Of a stretch of DNA of 64,000 nucleotides, positions 36,690 to 46,364 are shown piece by piece. The position numbers and the translations under genes were made by a program. The first letter of the stretch is position 1; every line of letters begins with the position of its first letter. Below the pieces are notes generated by a model. That model did no database searches, was not told the DNA's origin, and saw only the letters and a list, made by a program, of their open reading frames with translations. This DNA is from Teredinibacter franksiae (lineage in GTDB: Bacteria > Pseudomonadota > Gammaproteobacteria > Pseudomonadales > Cellvibrionaceae): positions 2,306,501 to 2,370,500 of the forward strand of contig NZ_JACJUV010000001.1 of assembly GCF_014218805.1 (NCBI RefSeq), written 5' to 3'.

Positions 36690-37400
36690 ATGTCCATGTC
36701 GAATAGCTCTCAAGCACACCCCTCTTTGACATACTCCGTTAAATCCATTGGGCAAGATCAACAACCCCTAATTATTGTCGAGAACTTTCTCTCAGACCCC
36801 CACTCGCTTGTTCAATTTGCCAGCAGCCACTGCCAGCTTACCCCCAGTAACGACTTATACCCGGGTATTCGCACACATTCGCCACCTCAGTACTTGCAAC
36901 TCATTCGCGCACAACTGGGCGATTTAATTGCTTCAACCTTTAAACTAAATCACCAGAATGTAAAGCTGGCCGAATCTTACCTGTCCATTGTCAATACACC
37001 AGCGAAAAATTTACACCCACTACAGCGCATCCCTCATATTGATGGCGCCAATCCAAACGATATCGCCTTTCTGCACTTTTTATGTGATGAAAAATACGGA
37101 GGCACATCGTTTTATCGCCATCGCGCTACCGGCTATGAATTCATCAACGATGAACGCTTAAACAGCTTTACCCAATCACTCGAAAAAGAATTTGAAACGC
37201 TGGGCTTACCTGAAGGTTATACACACGGCACAAGTCAACTTTTCGAAAGAGTTGAAACCTGCGCCGCAAATTTTAATCGGCTATTAGTTTATCGCGGCAC
37301 CAGCTTGCATTCCGGCGATATTGCAGAAAACTACAATTACGACCCAAACCCAAAAACAGGCCGACTAACGGTTACGTCCTTTTTACGCAGCGCCGTGTAA
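36690..37400 (+). CDS. DUF6445-like protein with 2OG-oxygenase-like residues
   Basis: 236 residues, no signal peptide. The layout of PHIDGANPND with an HxD pair at His116/Asp118, a distal His207 in LVYRGTSLHSG and an Arg225 in TGRLTVTSF is the arrangement of the HxD...H facial triad and 2-oxoglutarate-binding Arg seen in Fe(II)/2OG oxygenases. I match it to the DUF6445 family, which is associated with tryptophan-halogenase loci; both the family name and the metal-site reading are by eye. It converges on the first halogenase-like gene with a 9-base gap. Confidence 0.65.
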   Translation: MSMSNSSQAHPSLTYSVKSIGQDQQPLIIVENFLSDPHSLVQFASSHCQLTPSNDLYPGIRTHSPPQYLQLIRAQLGDLIASTFKLNHQNVKLAESYLSIVNTPAKNLHPLQRIPHIDGANPNDIAFLHFLCDEKYGGTSFYRHRATGYEFINDERLNSFTQSLEKEFETLGLPEGYTHGTSQLFERVETCAANFNRLLVYRGTSLHSGDIAENYNYDPNPKTGRLTVTSFLRSAV

Positions 37401-37409
37401 ATGGCGTTA

Positions 37410-38927
37410 TCACTCTGGCACTTTGGCTTTGCAATTTTTGTCAATAAATTCTGACTGTAATGGCATATATTCCACTGATTTATCAACAACACTTTTTACA
37501 TGCATCATGCGCTGCTCTAGCTCCACGTCTGAAATACCATCCGCAAGTGGGTGATAACGCTCGGGATGAACCCCTTGGCCGTAAAGTACTTCGGCCCAAC
37601 TAACTTCGTTAAACAACTCATTGTTAAAGCGGTGTATATTCCCGCAGGATTTAAAAGCCGATATTTTGTGTTCTAGTGTTTCGGGTATCGCCATAGTGCG
37701 ACAGTAGTTCCAAAATTCTGAATCGTTCCTCTCCGTCGCTTTATAATGCAAAATCACAAAATCGCGAATGCGCTCGTACTCAAAGTCCATCTGACGATTG
37801 AATTCGTCAATGTCTCCGTGGTTAAAATCTTTAGTTGGAAACATAGCCATCAAACGCGAAATGGCCGACTGCACCAAATGAATACTGGTAGATTCTAGCG
37901 GCTCCATAAAACCACTCGACAGCCCCAAGGCGATACAGTTTTTATTCCACAACTTTTTTCGCTTACCCGTGGTAAATTTAATCAGCCGCGGATCGGCCAA
38001 AACTTTGCCGTCTAAATTATTCAGCAAAATATTTTTAGCTTCTGCTTCATCCATATATTTGGAACTGAATACATGACCGTTGCCTGTACGGTGCTGCAAT
38101 GGAATACGCCATTGCCAGCCCGCTGAGTGTGCGGTAGCGCGGGTATACGGCAATAATGGCTCGGTACGCGCACAAGGTACAGCCCAGGCGCTGTCTGCCG
38201 GCAACCAATGAGACCAATCTTCGTACCCGGTATGCAGAGCCTCCTCAATCAACAATCCCTTAAAGCCGGAGCAATCGATAAATAAATCCGCCTCAATATT
38301 TGAACCATCCTCAAGCACAACCGAATCAATAAAACCGGATTCATTATTGAGTTTCACATCGACGATATGCGCCTCAGTTCTTTTCACACCCTGCGCTTCT
38401 GCGCGCTCGCGAAGAAAAGCAGCATACAGGCCTGCGTCAAACTGAAAAGCATACGAAATACTGGATAATGGCGAGTCACCCGCATTCACCGGCCGCATAA
38501 ATTTGCCTTGATAGCTGGCAACACTGTTCAAAGCATAGGCACCAAGGTCCTCGGCTTTGCCTTGCTGGAATTGCTTCCACCATAACTGATGAAAAGGCAA
38601 TGAATGCATATTGCGCCCAACATCACCAAAGGCATGCATATAACGGTCGCCATTTTTACCCCAGTTCACAAATTCAATGCCCAACTTAAATGTGCCTTGG
38701 GTTTTTTTTATAAACTCGTTTTCATCTAAGCCCAATGTTTTATTGAATACCACTATTTGTGGAATTGTAGCTTCACCGACGCCGACAGTAGGATACTTCT
38801 CCGATTCTACCAGCTGAATTTCACAGGCTTCGGCACTGACAAATTTTGAAATCGCCGCTGCTGCCATCCAGCCTGCGGTACCACCGCCTACGATGAGCAC
38901 TTTTTTAATATTATTATTCGTCGTCAT
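37410..38927 (-). CDS. Flavin-dependent tryptophan-halogenase-like protein (copy A)
   Basis: 505 residues. The FAD-binding GxGxxG-type loop is GGGTAGWMAAAAI near the N terminus. The conserved Lys of the GTFKLGIEF segment aligns with the catalytic Lys79 of PrnA. The halogenase signature GWQWRIP is at about residues 270-276, and EPLESTSIHLVQ follows near the C-terminal half. These are the features of flavin-dependent tryptophan halogenases, which chlorinate or brominate indole rings using reduced flavin. Such proteins in glycan-uptake loci have unproven substrates. It is the last of three in tandem on this strand; the 36-base gap suggests one transcript. Confidence 0.85.
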   Translation of the reverse strand: MTTNNNIKKVLIVGGGTAGWMAAAAISKFVSAEACEIQLVESEKYPTVGVGEATIPQIVVFNKTLGLDENEFIKKTQGTFKLGIEFVNWGKNGDRYMHAFGDVGRNMHSLPFHQLWWKQFQQGKAEDLGAYALNSVASYQGKFMRPVNAGDSPLSSISYAFQFDAGLYAAFLRERAEAQGVKRTEAHIVDVKLNNESGFIDSVVLEDGSNIEADLFIDCSGFKGLLIEEALHTGYEDWSHWLPADSAWAVPCARTEPLLPYTRATAHSAGWQWRIPLQHRTGNGHVFSSKYMDEAEAKNILLNNLDGKVLADPRLIKFTTGKRKKLWNKNCIALGLSSGFMEPLESTSIHLVQSAISRLMAMFPTKDFNHGDIDEFNRQMDFEYERIRDFVILHYKATERNDSEFWNYCRTMAIPETLEHKISAFKSCGNIHRFNNELFNEVSWAEVLYGQGVHPERYHPLADGISDVELEQRMMHVKSVVDKSVEYMPLQSEFIDKNCKAKVPE

Positions 38928-38963
38928 ACCGCTACCTTTCCACTTTAGTCATCATATTTTTTA

Positions 38964-40484
38964 TCACGATTTAGCCAGAAATCGCCTCAGATAGTCCTCG
39001 TGATGCGGTAATTTTTGCACCGCTACACTTACAGCCGCTCGAATCTGCTGAACATGCTGCTGAACTTGCTCAATCGATACCTGTTGCGTCAACACGTCTA
39101 CACTATGCGGAAAACGCCCTAAACCCATCAACAAAGAAAGCACCTCTTCCGCGCCGAACAAGCCTTTCTCCTGAGTTGGCGCCCTGCCTCGCGAATCGTA
39201 GAGTTGCAGCAATCTCAACATTGCGGGCGTGTAGTTAAACTCACAGGCTTTACGCCAGGGAACGCCGTCGCGCGGTTCAACTAAGTCATATACCAATGCT
39301 GCGTAATCTTTAACGCTATCGTATAAATACGAAAGTTTATCGCTATAGGCCTTTTGCACACTTTCACTGTTCGACACAACCGGGGAGCACAGCTTAAGTG
39401 GCCTTAACCCCGCCCAAGTTAAATCCACGGCCGAAACAATAGGCGAGCTAATCTCAATAGCAGCCGGGCCTATCGCAATACAATTCCCTAACCAACTCTG
39501 CGCGGCGCGAAAATCACTATTAACTAGGCGCTGCTCGACGCGGGGCCATTCACCTTCAGGCGCTATATTGGCCTCATATTCACTATCCACTGCCTGCGTA
39601 TTGGAGTACCGCGTGATACGCATAAATTCTCTATCGGCCTGCAAAAACTCCACACCGAATTTTTTAGCGACAATGGCGTCGCAAGCATAGCTTCGCGGTC
39701 GTTTTTTCACCGTAACGCTACGCTGAAGATTAAATGGCATAGTACCCTGCCAACTAATCGGCGGCTGCTTTCTGCTGGTTTCGAGCTTTGCGCACAAAAA
39801 ACGCTGTTTCGAACAATCGATAAATAAGTCAGCCTCACAGTGTTGGTTCGCTAATTGTACGGCTCTTATACTAACCCCATCTTCAGACACGCTCACACCA
39901 ACGCTGCGCTCCCTTAAAATATCGACCCCCGCATCAACACATTGCGATTCCAGTAAATGGCAGAATTTTTTGACATTAAAATGCAAGCCGTAACTTAACG
40001 TAGAAAAAACCGAGCGTGTATCTTCCAAAGGATGCGCAAATCTATCGACCATAGCCGCGCCTGCAGAAAGAGAATATTCATGAAACGGGCCTGTGGCAGC
40101 ACCCGAATCTCGCAATCGATTAACGGCCAAATGGAAAGGTACAGCGCCCATAGGCAGACCGTAGCTACCAAACGTATGAAAAAAGTAATGCCCTTGTGCA
40201 GGCCATCCGGTGTACACATTTGCCAGTTTAAATGCAGCGGCGGTAGATGCCACAAATTGATGTTCGGGTAACGCGATATAGTCCAGAAAATCTTTGAAAT
40301 CGGGGCGAACACTGACCGGGCCATCGGCAAGCTCTTCAGTATCTGTTATAACGATACGAATGGACGTGCTTGTCTCAGTATACATTCGCCTGCAAAAAAC
40401 GCCGGTCATCAGGGCGCTAACAGCATCGCCGACAATCAAAATACTGGCTGGAGCCCGGCCCCCACATTCACTACTCGTCATCAT
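38964..40484 (-). CDS. Divergent halogenase-like flavoprotein lacking hallmark motifs (copy B)
   Basis: 506 residues from the ATG at 40484, whose start overlaps the stop of copy C in a TGATG arrangement and is preceded by GGAAG. The overall length and order match the halogenase fold: an N-terminal nucleotide-binding segment (ILIVGDAVSALMTGVF, altered from the usual GxGxxG), AAFKLANVYTGW retaining the conserved Lys, and a distal LGNCIAIGPAAIEISSPIV segment. However, the GWxWxIP signature is absent and the EPLEST motif is replaced by EISSPI. The protein is therefore unlikely to halogenate by the known mechanism. It is intact, with no stop or frameshift, so it is probably maintained for another role. 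Confidence 0.75.
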   Translation of the reverse strand: MMTSSECGGRAPASILIVGDAVSALMTGVFCRRMYTETSTSIRIVITDTEELADGPVSVRPDFKDFLDYIALPEHQFVASTAAAFKLANVYTGWPAQGHYFFHTFGSYGLPMGAVPFHLAVNRLRDSGAATGPFHEYSLSAGAAMVDRFAHPLEDTRSVFSTLSYGLHFNVKKFCHLLESQCVDAGVDILRERSVGVSVSEDGVSIRAVQLANQHCEADLFIDCSKQRFLCAKLETSRKQPPISWQGTMPFNLQRSVTVKKRPRSYACDAIVAKKFGVEFLQADREFMRITRYSNTQAVDSEYEANIAPEGEWPRVEQRLVNSDFRAAQSWLGNCIAIGPAAIEISSPIVSAVDLTWAGLRPLKLCSPVVSNSESVQKAYSDKLSYLYDSVKDYAALVYDLVEPRDGVPWRKACEFNYTPAMLRLLQLYDSRGRAPTQEKGLFGAEEVLSLLMGLGRFPHSVDVLTQQVSIEQVQQHVQQIRAAVSVAVQKLPHHEDYLRRFLAKS

Positions 40485-42031
40485 CAACTTCCGTACATGC
40501 CGGTTACCGGCTGGCGGCTAATTATTTTTTCGCCGCTTATCACCTTGGCTAAAACTTCCTGTGGATTCGAAGCATTGCTCATGCATGCATCCAATTCACT
40601 GGTCATATCGAAAAGCACGCTATCCAGTTGCTTTATGGAGTAGCGCTCAATTAGCGGGTGTACATTATTTGGATAATAACCTTGTCCAAGGTAAACCGCG
40701 AGCCAGCTAGGTTCGGCAAAAGAGCCTTCATCGTATTCAATAATTGCTCCTGTATCTCTAAACAACGCCATCTTATGCTGAAGGCTATCCGGCACACTCA
40801 TATTGGCGCAATAACGCCAAAAATCACTGTCTTCCCGACGATTTAACTTGTAGTGCAAAATCAGGAAATCACGAATGCGTTCATATTCAGTCGCCATGCC
40901 ACGATTAAATTCATCTCGCTCGCTATGCGCATGGCCATCCAGAGGAAATAACTCCATCAACTTGTAGATAGCCGCCTGAATGAGATAAATACTTGTCGAT
41001 TCTAACGGCTCTAAAAAACCGGAGGAAAGACCAATTGCGATACAGTTTTTTTCCCAGCTTTTTTTACGCCGCCCCGCGGTAAAGTTAAAGGTTCGAATTG
41101 AAGCTTCGGGCGTACCACTACAATCAGCGGTAAAATGATGCTCCGCGCGTTCGTCGCTGATAAAATCAGAGGCGTAAACCAAACCATTCCCCATACGGGT
41201 CTGCAACGGAATTTTCCACTGCCACCCCGCCGATTTTGCACTTGAAAGAGTATAGGGCGCAGGTGCACACTCTAACGAAGTTCGCATGGCCAAGGCTTTG
41301 TTGCAAGGCAACCATTGACTCCAATCCTCATAGCCAACCCCAAGAGCCTCGCCTAATAATAACGATTTAAACCCTGAACAATCGATAAACAGATCGGCGG
41401 CATGCTCACTGCCATCGGTCATGCGTAGCTGGCTTATACTGCCGTCTTCGGCATCCAGAATAACCTGTTCAACTTGCCCTTCCTGGCGAATAACCCCTTT
41501 GCCTTCGCTCCACCTACGCAAAAAGAGTGCGTAACGAACGGCGTCAAAATGATAGGCATAGGAATGCGTGTGTAGATTTGAGTTGTTATGCTCGGGGTAG
41601 CAAAAGGTGTTGTTTTTAGCCATACGGCCTGGCAGTGCAAAACCATCAAAAGGCGGTGTAGTTTGGCTATATTGCCTGGCCTTCAACCAGTAGTGGTGGA
41701 AACTAATACCATCAAGTTTGCGGCCGTGAACACCAAACGAATGCAGGTAACTCGACTGCGCAGTACCCCAACCCTCGAACTTAATGCCCAATTTGTATGT
41801 AGCACTCGTTTCTTTTAAAAACTCGGCTTCATCTATACCCAAAAGATAATTAAATTCGCGAATAGGGGGTATTGTAGCTTCGCCCACCCCCACGGTCCCG
41901 AGTTGTTCGGACTCAATCAAACAAATGGAAAACTTGTCTTGGTCAAGTAATCGGACCATTAACGCCGCAGTCATCCAGCCAGACGTTCCACCGCCCACTA
42001 TAATAATTTTTCTTTGGACTGTTTCGTTCAC
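40484..42031 (-). CDS. Flavin-dependent tryptophan-halogenase-like protein (copy C)
   Basis: 515 residues. The FAD loop GGGTSGWMTAALMV, ESEQLGTVGVGEATIPP, ATYKLGIKFEGW with the conserved Lys, GWQWKIP at about residues 267-273 and EPLESTSIYLIQA are all present, so the active-site residues of a flavin-dependent halogenase are intact. It is first in the three-gene set, with an end that overlaps the start of copy B. It lies downstream of the TonB-dependent receptor, from which it is separated by a terminator, so expression may depend on read-through or an own promoter in the 140-base gap. Confidence 0.85.
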   Translation of the reverse strand: MNETVQRKIIIVGGGTSGWMTAALMVRLLDQDKFSICLIESEQLGTVGVGEATIPPIREFNYLLGIDEAEFLKETSATYKLGIKFEGWGTAQSSYLHSFGVHGRKLDGISFHHYWLKARQYSQTTPPFDGFALPGRMAKNNTFCYPEHNNSNLHTHSYAYHFDAVRYALFLRRWSEGKGVIRQEGQVEQVILDAEDGSISQLRMTDGSEHAADLFIDCSGFKSLLLGEALGVGYEDWSQWLPCNKALAMRTSLECAPAPYTLSSAKSAGWQWKIPLQTRMGNGLVYASDFISDERAEHHFTADCSGTPEASIRTFNFTAGRRKKSWEKNCIAIGLSSGFLEPLESTSIYLIQAAIYKLMELFPLDGHAHSERDEFNRGMATEYERIRDFLILHYKLNRREDSDFWRYCANMSVPDSLQHKMALFRDTGAIIEYDEGSFAEPSWLAVYLGQGYYPNNVHPLIERYSIKQLDSVLFDMTSELDACMSNASNPQEVLAKVISGEKIISRQPVTGMYGS

Positions 42032-42113
42032 AGTGCACCTAAGCTCAATTGACTACTAGATTTTTAAAACCACACAAACATGCTTAAAACCCGAACGCTC
42101 ACTTAACACAAAC

Positions 42114-42142
42114 AAAAAAGCGCACCAATGGGTGCGCTTTTA
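42114..42142 (-). terminator. Rho-independent terminator of the TonB-receptor gene
   Basis: The stem AAAGCGCACC / GGTGCGCTTT with an AATG-type loop is followed by T residues on the minus strand. It lies about 30 bases beyond the receptor stop and before the halogenase set, so it may attenuate read-through. Confidence 0.88.
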
Positions 42143-42169
42143 TTGAACAGGCTTAACTGAACGAGTTAA

Positions 42170-45100
42170 TTAGAAATTCGCGCGAACAATCAAACTATAA
42201 CGACGATCATTCACAAACCAAGAGCGGCCAAGCTTATGCTCATCATCAACTAACTGGTAAGTTTGAGTCTGTGTATTAAGCAAGTTTACGCCCTGCAGGC
42301 CAATCTTAAAGTTATCGGTTAAATTATAAAATATTGAGGCATCCATAAAGCCTGCAGCTTCATTGTACACCGGCATGCGCGAAATATTATCGTAGGATGT
42401 CAGCAAGTATTCTGAACGCCAGTTGTAGGCAATACGCGCATCAAAGTCGCTCTTCTGGTACATCAAAATAAGGTTAGTGGTATGTTCAGACTGCCCCTCC
42501 AGACCAATTTCGTTGGAGTTAGTAGCCGATATTAATTCATCAGTGTCTTCAAATGAATCACCACCATTCGTACCAGTATTAGGCACACCAGAGGCATCAA
42601 TGTAGGAGTAATTGATTTGTGTTCCTAGACCGTCAAACGGTTCGGGCAACATGTCAAAGAATTGCTGATAGTTTAGCTCGATGCCCTGCATCTTGCCCTC
42701 ACCACCGTTCATTCTACTGGTAACAACTACATCCTGCGCAACACCCGTTGCCGGGTTAATAAACTCTCGATTCACGGCTCCACGTATAAAGAAGTTCTTC
42801 AAATCTTTATAAAATATCGATGCCGTTAAACTGTTGCTGTCGCTGAAGTACCACTCAACCGATGCATCAAACTGTATTGATTCCATAGGTTTGAGGAAGG
42901 GGTTACCGGCGTCTGCTGTCCAGCTGGCAAGAGTGATACTGTTAACATCGACTATGTCCTGTTGACTAAGGTCTGCACCATCGTTATCCACAGGGTTACC
43001 CGAACCAGAACCCGCTGGCGCATCTGGATGAGGGTTTTGCGCAGTAAACACGGGTTCCAAATTCGACTTCTGTAATTCAGAGGCACTAATGCTTGTGTAA
43101 TTACGCATATCGCCAATATCAGGTAGTGCAATCGCTTTCGATACCGCGAAACGGCCAATCAGTTCAGGTGTGAATTCTGCCTTAATATTCAAACTCGGCA
43201 GGGTTTTTGTGTAGCGTTGACTCGCATAATCAACAGACGACACCCCGTTTCCGAAATCTGTCCACTCCTGAGGAAGAAAGTTATTTACGTCACCCAAAAA
43301 CTCAGAACTATCATCGTAAAGGTTATACGGCAGGTCTGTAGCAGGGTTTGGATACAAATCCCTGTCGTGAGGGTCAAAGGTATATGGATTAAACCCACTT
43401 GGCGGTAAACGCCCTGGCCTTAAATCAGGATATCGAGTATTGCCCACAGATGTCGACTCTATTGAAACTACTCGTACACCCACATTACCGATAAGCCTAA
43501 CCGCTGTATCCAATTCAAAATCCGCACGAATATAGTAAGCATTATTGGTTTCAGTAGAATCGGTAATCTCATTATTGCGATAAGGGCCATTTAAATCATC
43601 CAGAGGTACGTTCGCACAAGAGCCGTCATCGTTAAATAGCTCTTGATCAATCCGTCCGTCAAGTGGTCGCCAGTCACCACAATCGTCTTGGATTAAATCC
43701 CAGAACATATCACCCCAACTCGCTTTAGCGTCCATCAACTCTGCAGAGGGATGAATGGTGGTACTATCGGGGCCATCAAACTCTGCAACGCCACCACGAA
43801 AAAAATTACTCCAGTCTATTCTGTCCGCAAGCGTGACCACTCTGCCATTATTATCCATAAGACGGTCTGGATACTCATCTAACCAAGCACCATCATTCTG
43901 CCAGAAAGGCTCGATAGCGCCCCAATTGTAGGTAGTTCTACGCACAATCTGCTCGCGCTCGGCGTGACGAATACCGCCCTTCACTTTGGTAATAATACTA
44001 TCGTCTATGAAATAGGTCGCATCAAAACGACCTGCCGTAGATTCACCATTGCTGCGTTCAATGTGGTCCATTGCCGCATAGTTAACATAGGAGCTTTCTT
44101 GTGAAAAATACGCCTCTTCGCTAGCCCAATCAGTAGGGTTGTCTTGCGGCTCGGTAGCGGCTTTATCGGCCTCTTCTTGAGTAGCCAATGACCAAGGGTT
44201 GTATATAGTCAACTTCGGTGTTTTACCGCGAGTATCGTAACCTTGGTTCATAAAGGTGCCGAACATATAGGTATTTGAATCGTCATCGGTATCGGCGTTT
44301 ACATATTGAAAATCGGCCTCAAGTTCCAATTTTTCGTTGGGCGTCCACTTCAAATTAAATGCCGTATCTTCCACAGTTGTATGCTGTACTTGATGACGGC
44401 TTTCCGTAACATAACGAATACCAAAATGCTGCACTGGGGCAGCCGCCCAATCGGCATTCTGAGGTATACGGTCGCCATCACCGCGCCAGCCGGTAGCAAT
44501 ATTGGTCAATGAGCCATGGGTGAAAACACCTTCGTCGTCGAAACCATATTCGGTTTCTGCATAAGGCTGATACCACTGCTCGGCGGAATTATAGTCGCTT
44601 TGGTTACGCAGTGAATTTTCCAGCCAGTCCAGAGTTGCTTCAGAACGCAGATAAGACGCTGTCGCCTCAACTGTTTCATTAGGGCTGCGCCATTGCAACG
44701 CAACATTCAGACCGGAACGATCACGCTTATCATTTTTCATACTGATATTGGCGCCGTTTGGAATCAAGGCACCTTGATTAGTGCAATTCGCCGGCGCATC
44801 TGCGGCATTGGGGTCAACACAGAACAATTGCGAACCATCTATGTTGGTTCGAGGTTGACGATCTACAACACCGCGGCCAAATGAGCCATCGTAAACATAA
44901 GGGTTTGCAATCTCAAAATCAGGAATAACCCCGGGCAGAGGAGAATCGAGACCACGCAATTCGAATTTATCGGTTTGAATACCGTGGGACGTGCCTTCCA
45001 GATGGTCATCGGAAACATTAACGAGGAAACCAACCTCACCAATATTGGTGTCCCATCGGTTACTGAATAATGCGGAATACTTAGGAGAATACTCCTCTAT

Positions 45101-45700
45101 AATGTCGCCGTATGTCATATCATACGAGAAGGCGACCTGCATACCGTCGGCATCGAACGGCAAACGGGTAACCAAGTTGACACTCCCCGCAATACCACCT
45201 TCAATCATATCCGCGGTTTGGTTCTTATATACCGCTACAGTTTTCATCAATTCGGGGGGCACATCTTGCCACGAGAGTCCTCGACCAGAGTTGGCGGTGA
45301 ACGTATCACGACCATTGAATTCAGATCGTGTCTGCGTCATACCCCGAACAACAGCGCCGGAGCCTTCCATACTGAAATGGTCCGGATCGTCATTCGCCTG
45401 AAAACGCTCAATAGATACGCCAGGAATACGCTGCATGGCTTCCAGTACACTTCGATCGGGCAGCGCGCCTATATCATTGGCCGAAACGGCATCCACAAAG
45501 GTATCGGCCTGGCGCTTAATCTCCTGCGCATTCTGCAGGCTTGCACGAGACCCCTCTACTACAACTTCTTCTAGTTGGGCTTCCTCTACAGCATCCTGTG
45601 CAAGCACTCGCTGCGCTGCCAAGGCACTTGTGAGCACCACCAGAGACGACGCCAAGCTAATTCCCGCTCTAGCCCCAAACTTCTTAGTATTAGCAGACAT
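42170..45700 (-). CDS. TonB-dependent outer-membrane receptor, long (CUT-locus type)
   Basis: About 1176 residues from the ATG at 45700, preceded by AGAGAG; a TTG two codons earlier is also in frame. A signal peptide ends near QRVLAQDAV. A TonB-box-like LEEVVVEG is followed by the plug domain (SVLEAMQRIPGVSIERFQ, VVRGMTQTRSEFNGRD, GIAGSVNLVTRLPFD) and a long beta-barrel. The last residues YSLIVRANF end in the terminal Phe expected of an outer-membrane protein. Its size and plug resemble the large receptors that import oligosaccharides in Caulobacter and Xanthomonas loci with halogenase-like genes. The ligand is unknown. Confidence 0.9.
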   Translation of the reverse strand: MSANTKKFGARAGISLASSLVVLTSALAAQRVLAQDAVEEAQLEEVVVEGSRASLQNAQEIKRQADTFVDAVSANDIGALPDRSVLEAMQRIPGVSIERFQANDDPDHFSMEGSGAVVRGMTQTRSEFNGRDTFTANSGRGLSWQDVPPELMKTVAVYKNQTADMIEGGIAGSVNLVTRLPFDADGMQVAFSYDMTYGDIIEEYSPKYSALFSNRWDTNIGEVGFLVNVSDDHLEGTSHGIQTDKFELRGLDSPLPGVIPDFEIANPYVYDGSFGRGVVDRQPRTNIDGSQLFCVDPNAADAPANCTNQGALIPNGANISMKNDKRDRSGLNVALQWRSPNETVEATASYLRSEATLDWLENSLRNQSDYNSAEQWYQPYAETEYGFDDEGVFTHGSLTNIATGWRGDGDRIPQNADWAAAPVQHFGIRYVTESRHQVQHTTVEDTAFNLKWTPNEKLELEADFQYVNADTDDDSNTYMFGTFMNQGYDTRGKTPKLTIYNPWSLATQEEADKAATEPQDNPTDWASEEAYFSQESSYVNYAAMDHIERSNGESTAGRFDATYFIDDSIITKVKGGIRHAEREQIVRRTTYNWGAIEPFWQNDGAWLDEYPDRLMDNNGRVVTLADRIDWSNFFRGGVAEFDGPDSTTIHPSAELMDAKASWGDMFWDLIQDDCGDWRPLDGRIDQELFNDDGSCANVPLDDLNGPYRNNEITDSTETNNAYYIRADFELDTAVRLIGNVGVRVVSIESTSVGNTRYPDLRPGRLPPSGFNPYTFDPHDRDLYPNPATDLPYNLYDDSSEFLGDVNNFLPQEWTDFGNGVSSVDYASQRYTKTLPSLNIKAEFTPELIGRFAVSKAIALPDIGDMRNYTSISASELQKSNLEPVFTAQNPHPDAPAGSGSGNPVDNDGADLSQQDIVDVNSITLASWTADAGNPFLKPMESIQFDASVEWYFSDSNSLTASIFYKDLKNFFIRGAVNREFINPATGVAQDVVVTSRMNGGEGKMQGIELNYQQFFDMLPEPFDGLGTQINYSYIDASGVPNTGTNGGDSFEDTDELISATNSNEIGLEGQSEHTTNLILMYQKSDFDARIAYNWRSEYLLTSYDNISRMPVYNEAAGFMDASIFYNLTDNFKIGLQGVNLLNTQTQTYQLVDDEHKLGRSWFVNDRRYSLIVRANF

Positions 45701-45953
45701 ACACAAACTCTCTTTATTATTGTTTCTTGAACAAATTAATTTTTTGGTTTTTGGGCCGCCAGGTGGGAAGCGACAGCGCCCGAATGCAAAATGCCTTGCG
45801 AATTATGATTATGAACACAGCATTTTTACATAATAAATATTACGCGCGATAAATACTGCAACAATCAAGACTTTTAGTCAAACGGGAAATAAGCCCCCTA
45901 TAAGACCAATCGGCACCTTAATTACCACAATCAAACATTAACGCCTTAATCGG

Positions 45954-45990
45954 CATACCAAAAATAACGCTTTTGGTATGACCGTACGGT
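45954..45990. promoter_or_regulatory. Perfect inverted repeat plus palindrome, candidate operator
   Basis: CATACCAAAA and TTTTGGTATG are perfect 10-base arms around a 7-base spacer (45954-45980), directly followed by the perfect palindrome ACCGTACGGT (45981-45990). They lie about 255 bases upstream of the receptor and 375 bases upstream of the divergent lipoprotein gene. This fits regulator-binding sites shared by the divergent genes, but the regulator is not in the window. Confidence 0.5.
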
Positions 45991-46195
45991 TAGACAGTAT
46001 TACAAGCAAACCAAAATTGAGTCTCACTGCCATTTTTGACGCCATTTTTCAGCGCGCTCTAACTACTCGCACCCTACCGCTAAAGTATCGCAATTATATA
46101 CAGCAATCTACGAAAAGCTTTTCTCATAAAGCGTTTTCAACCCGTTAATTGCCTTATGTTTCGCTAACCACACCCCCCCAGACACCACCTTAAAG

Positions 46196-46214
46196 TAGAT
46201 AAGACTATTATCTA
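46196..46214. promoter_or_regulatory. Second inverted repeat in the divergent promoter region
   Basis: TAGATAA and TTATCTA are perfect 7-base arms with a 5-base spacer, about 150 bases upstream of the lipoprotein start. Candidate operator only. Confidence 0.3.
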
Positions 46215-46364
46215 GACACGCCGAAATTGCGCAGGTATGCTAGCTGGCAAGCAGCGCTGTGCTGGCTATAAAAAAACAGAGAAACACCAGCCCGCTTGAC
46301 AGTTAAAAACACAAAATACGTGAGAGTAAGCTCCGCCTACAAATAATAATTAGAAGGATTAAAA

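Noticed and set aside
36622..36732. Upstream extension of the TlyA frame
   Set aside because: The TlyA family begins at MKRIDVLLVD; the additional 37 residues overlap the divergent promoter and the DUF6445 start.
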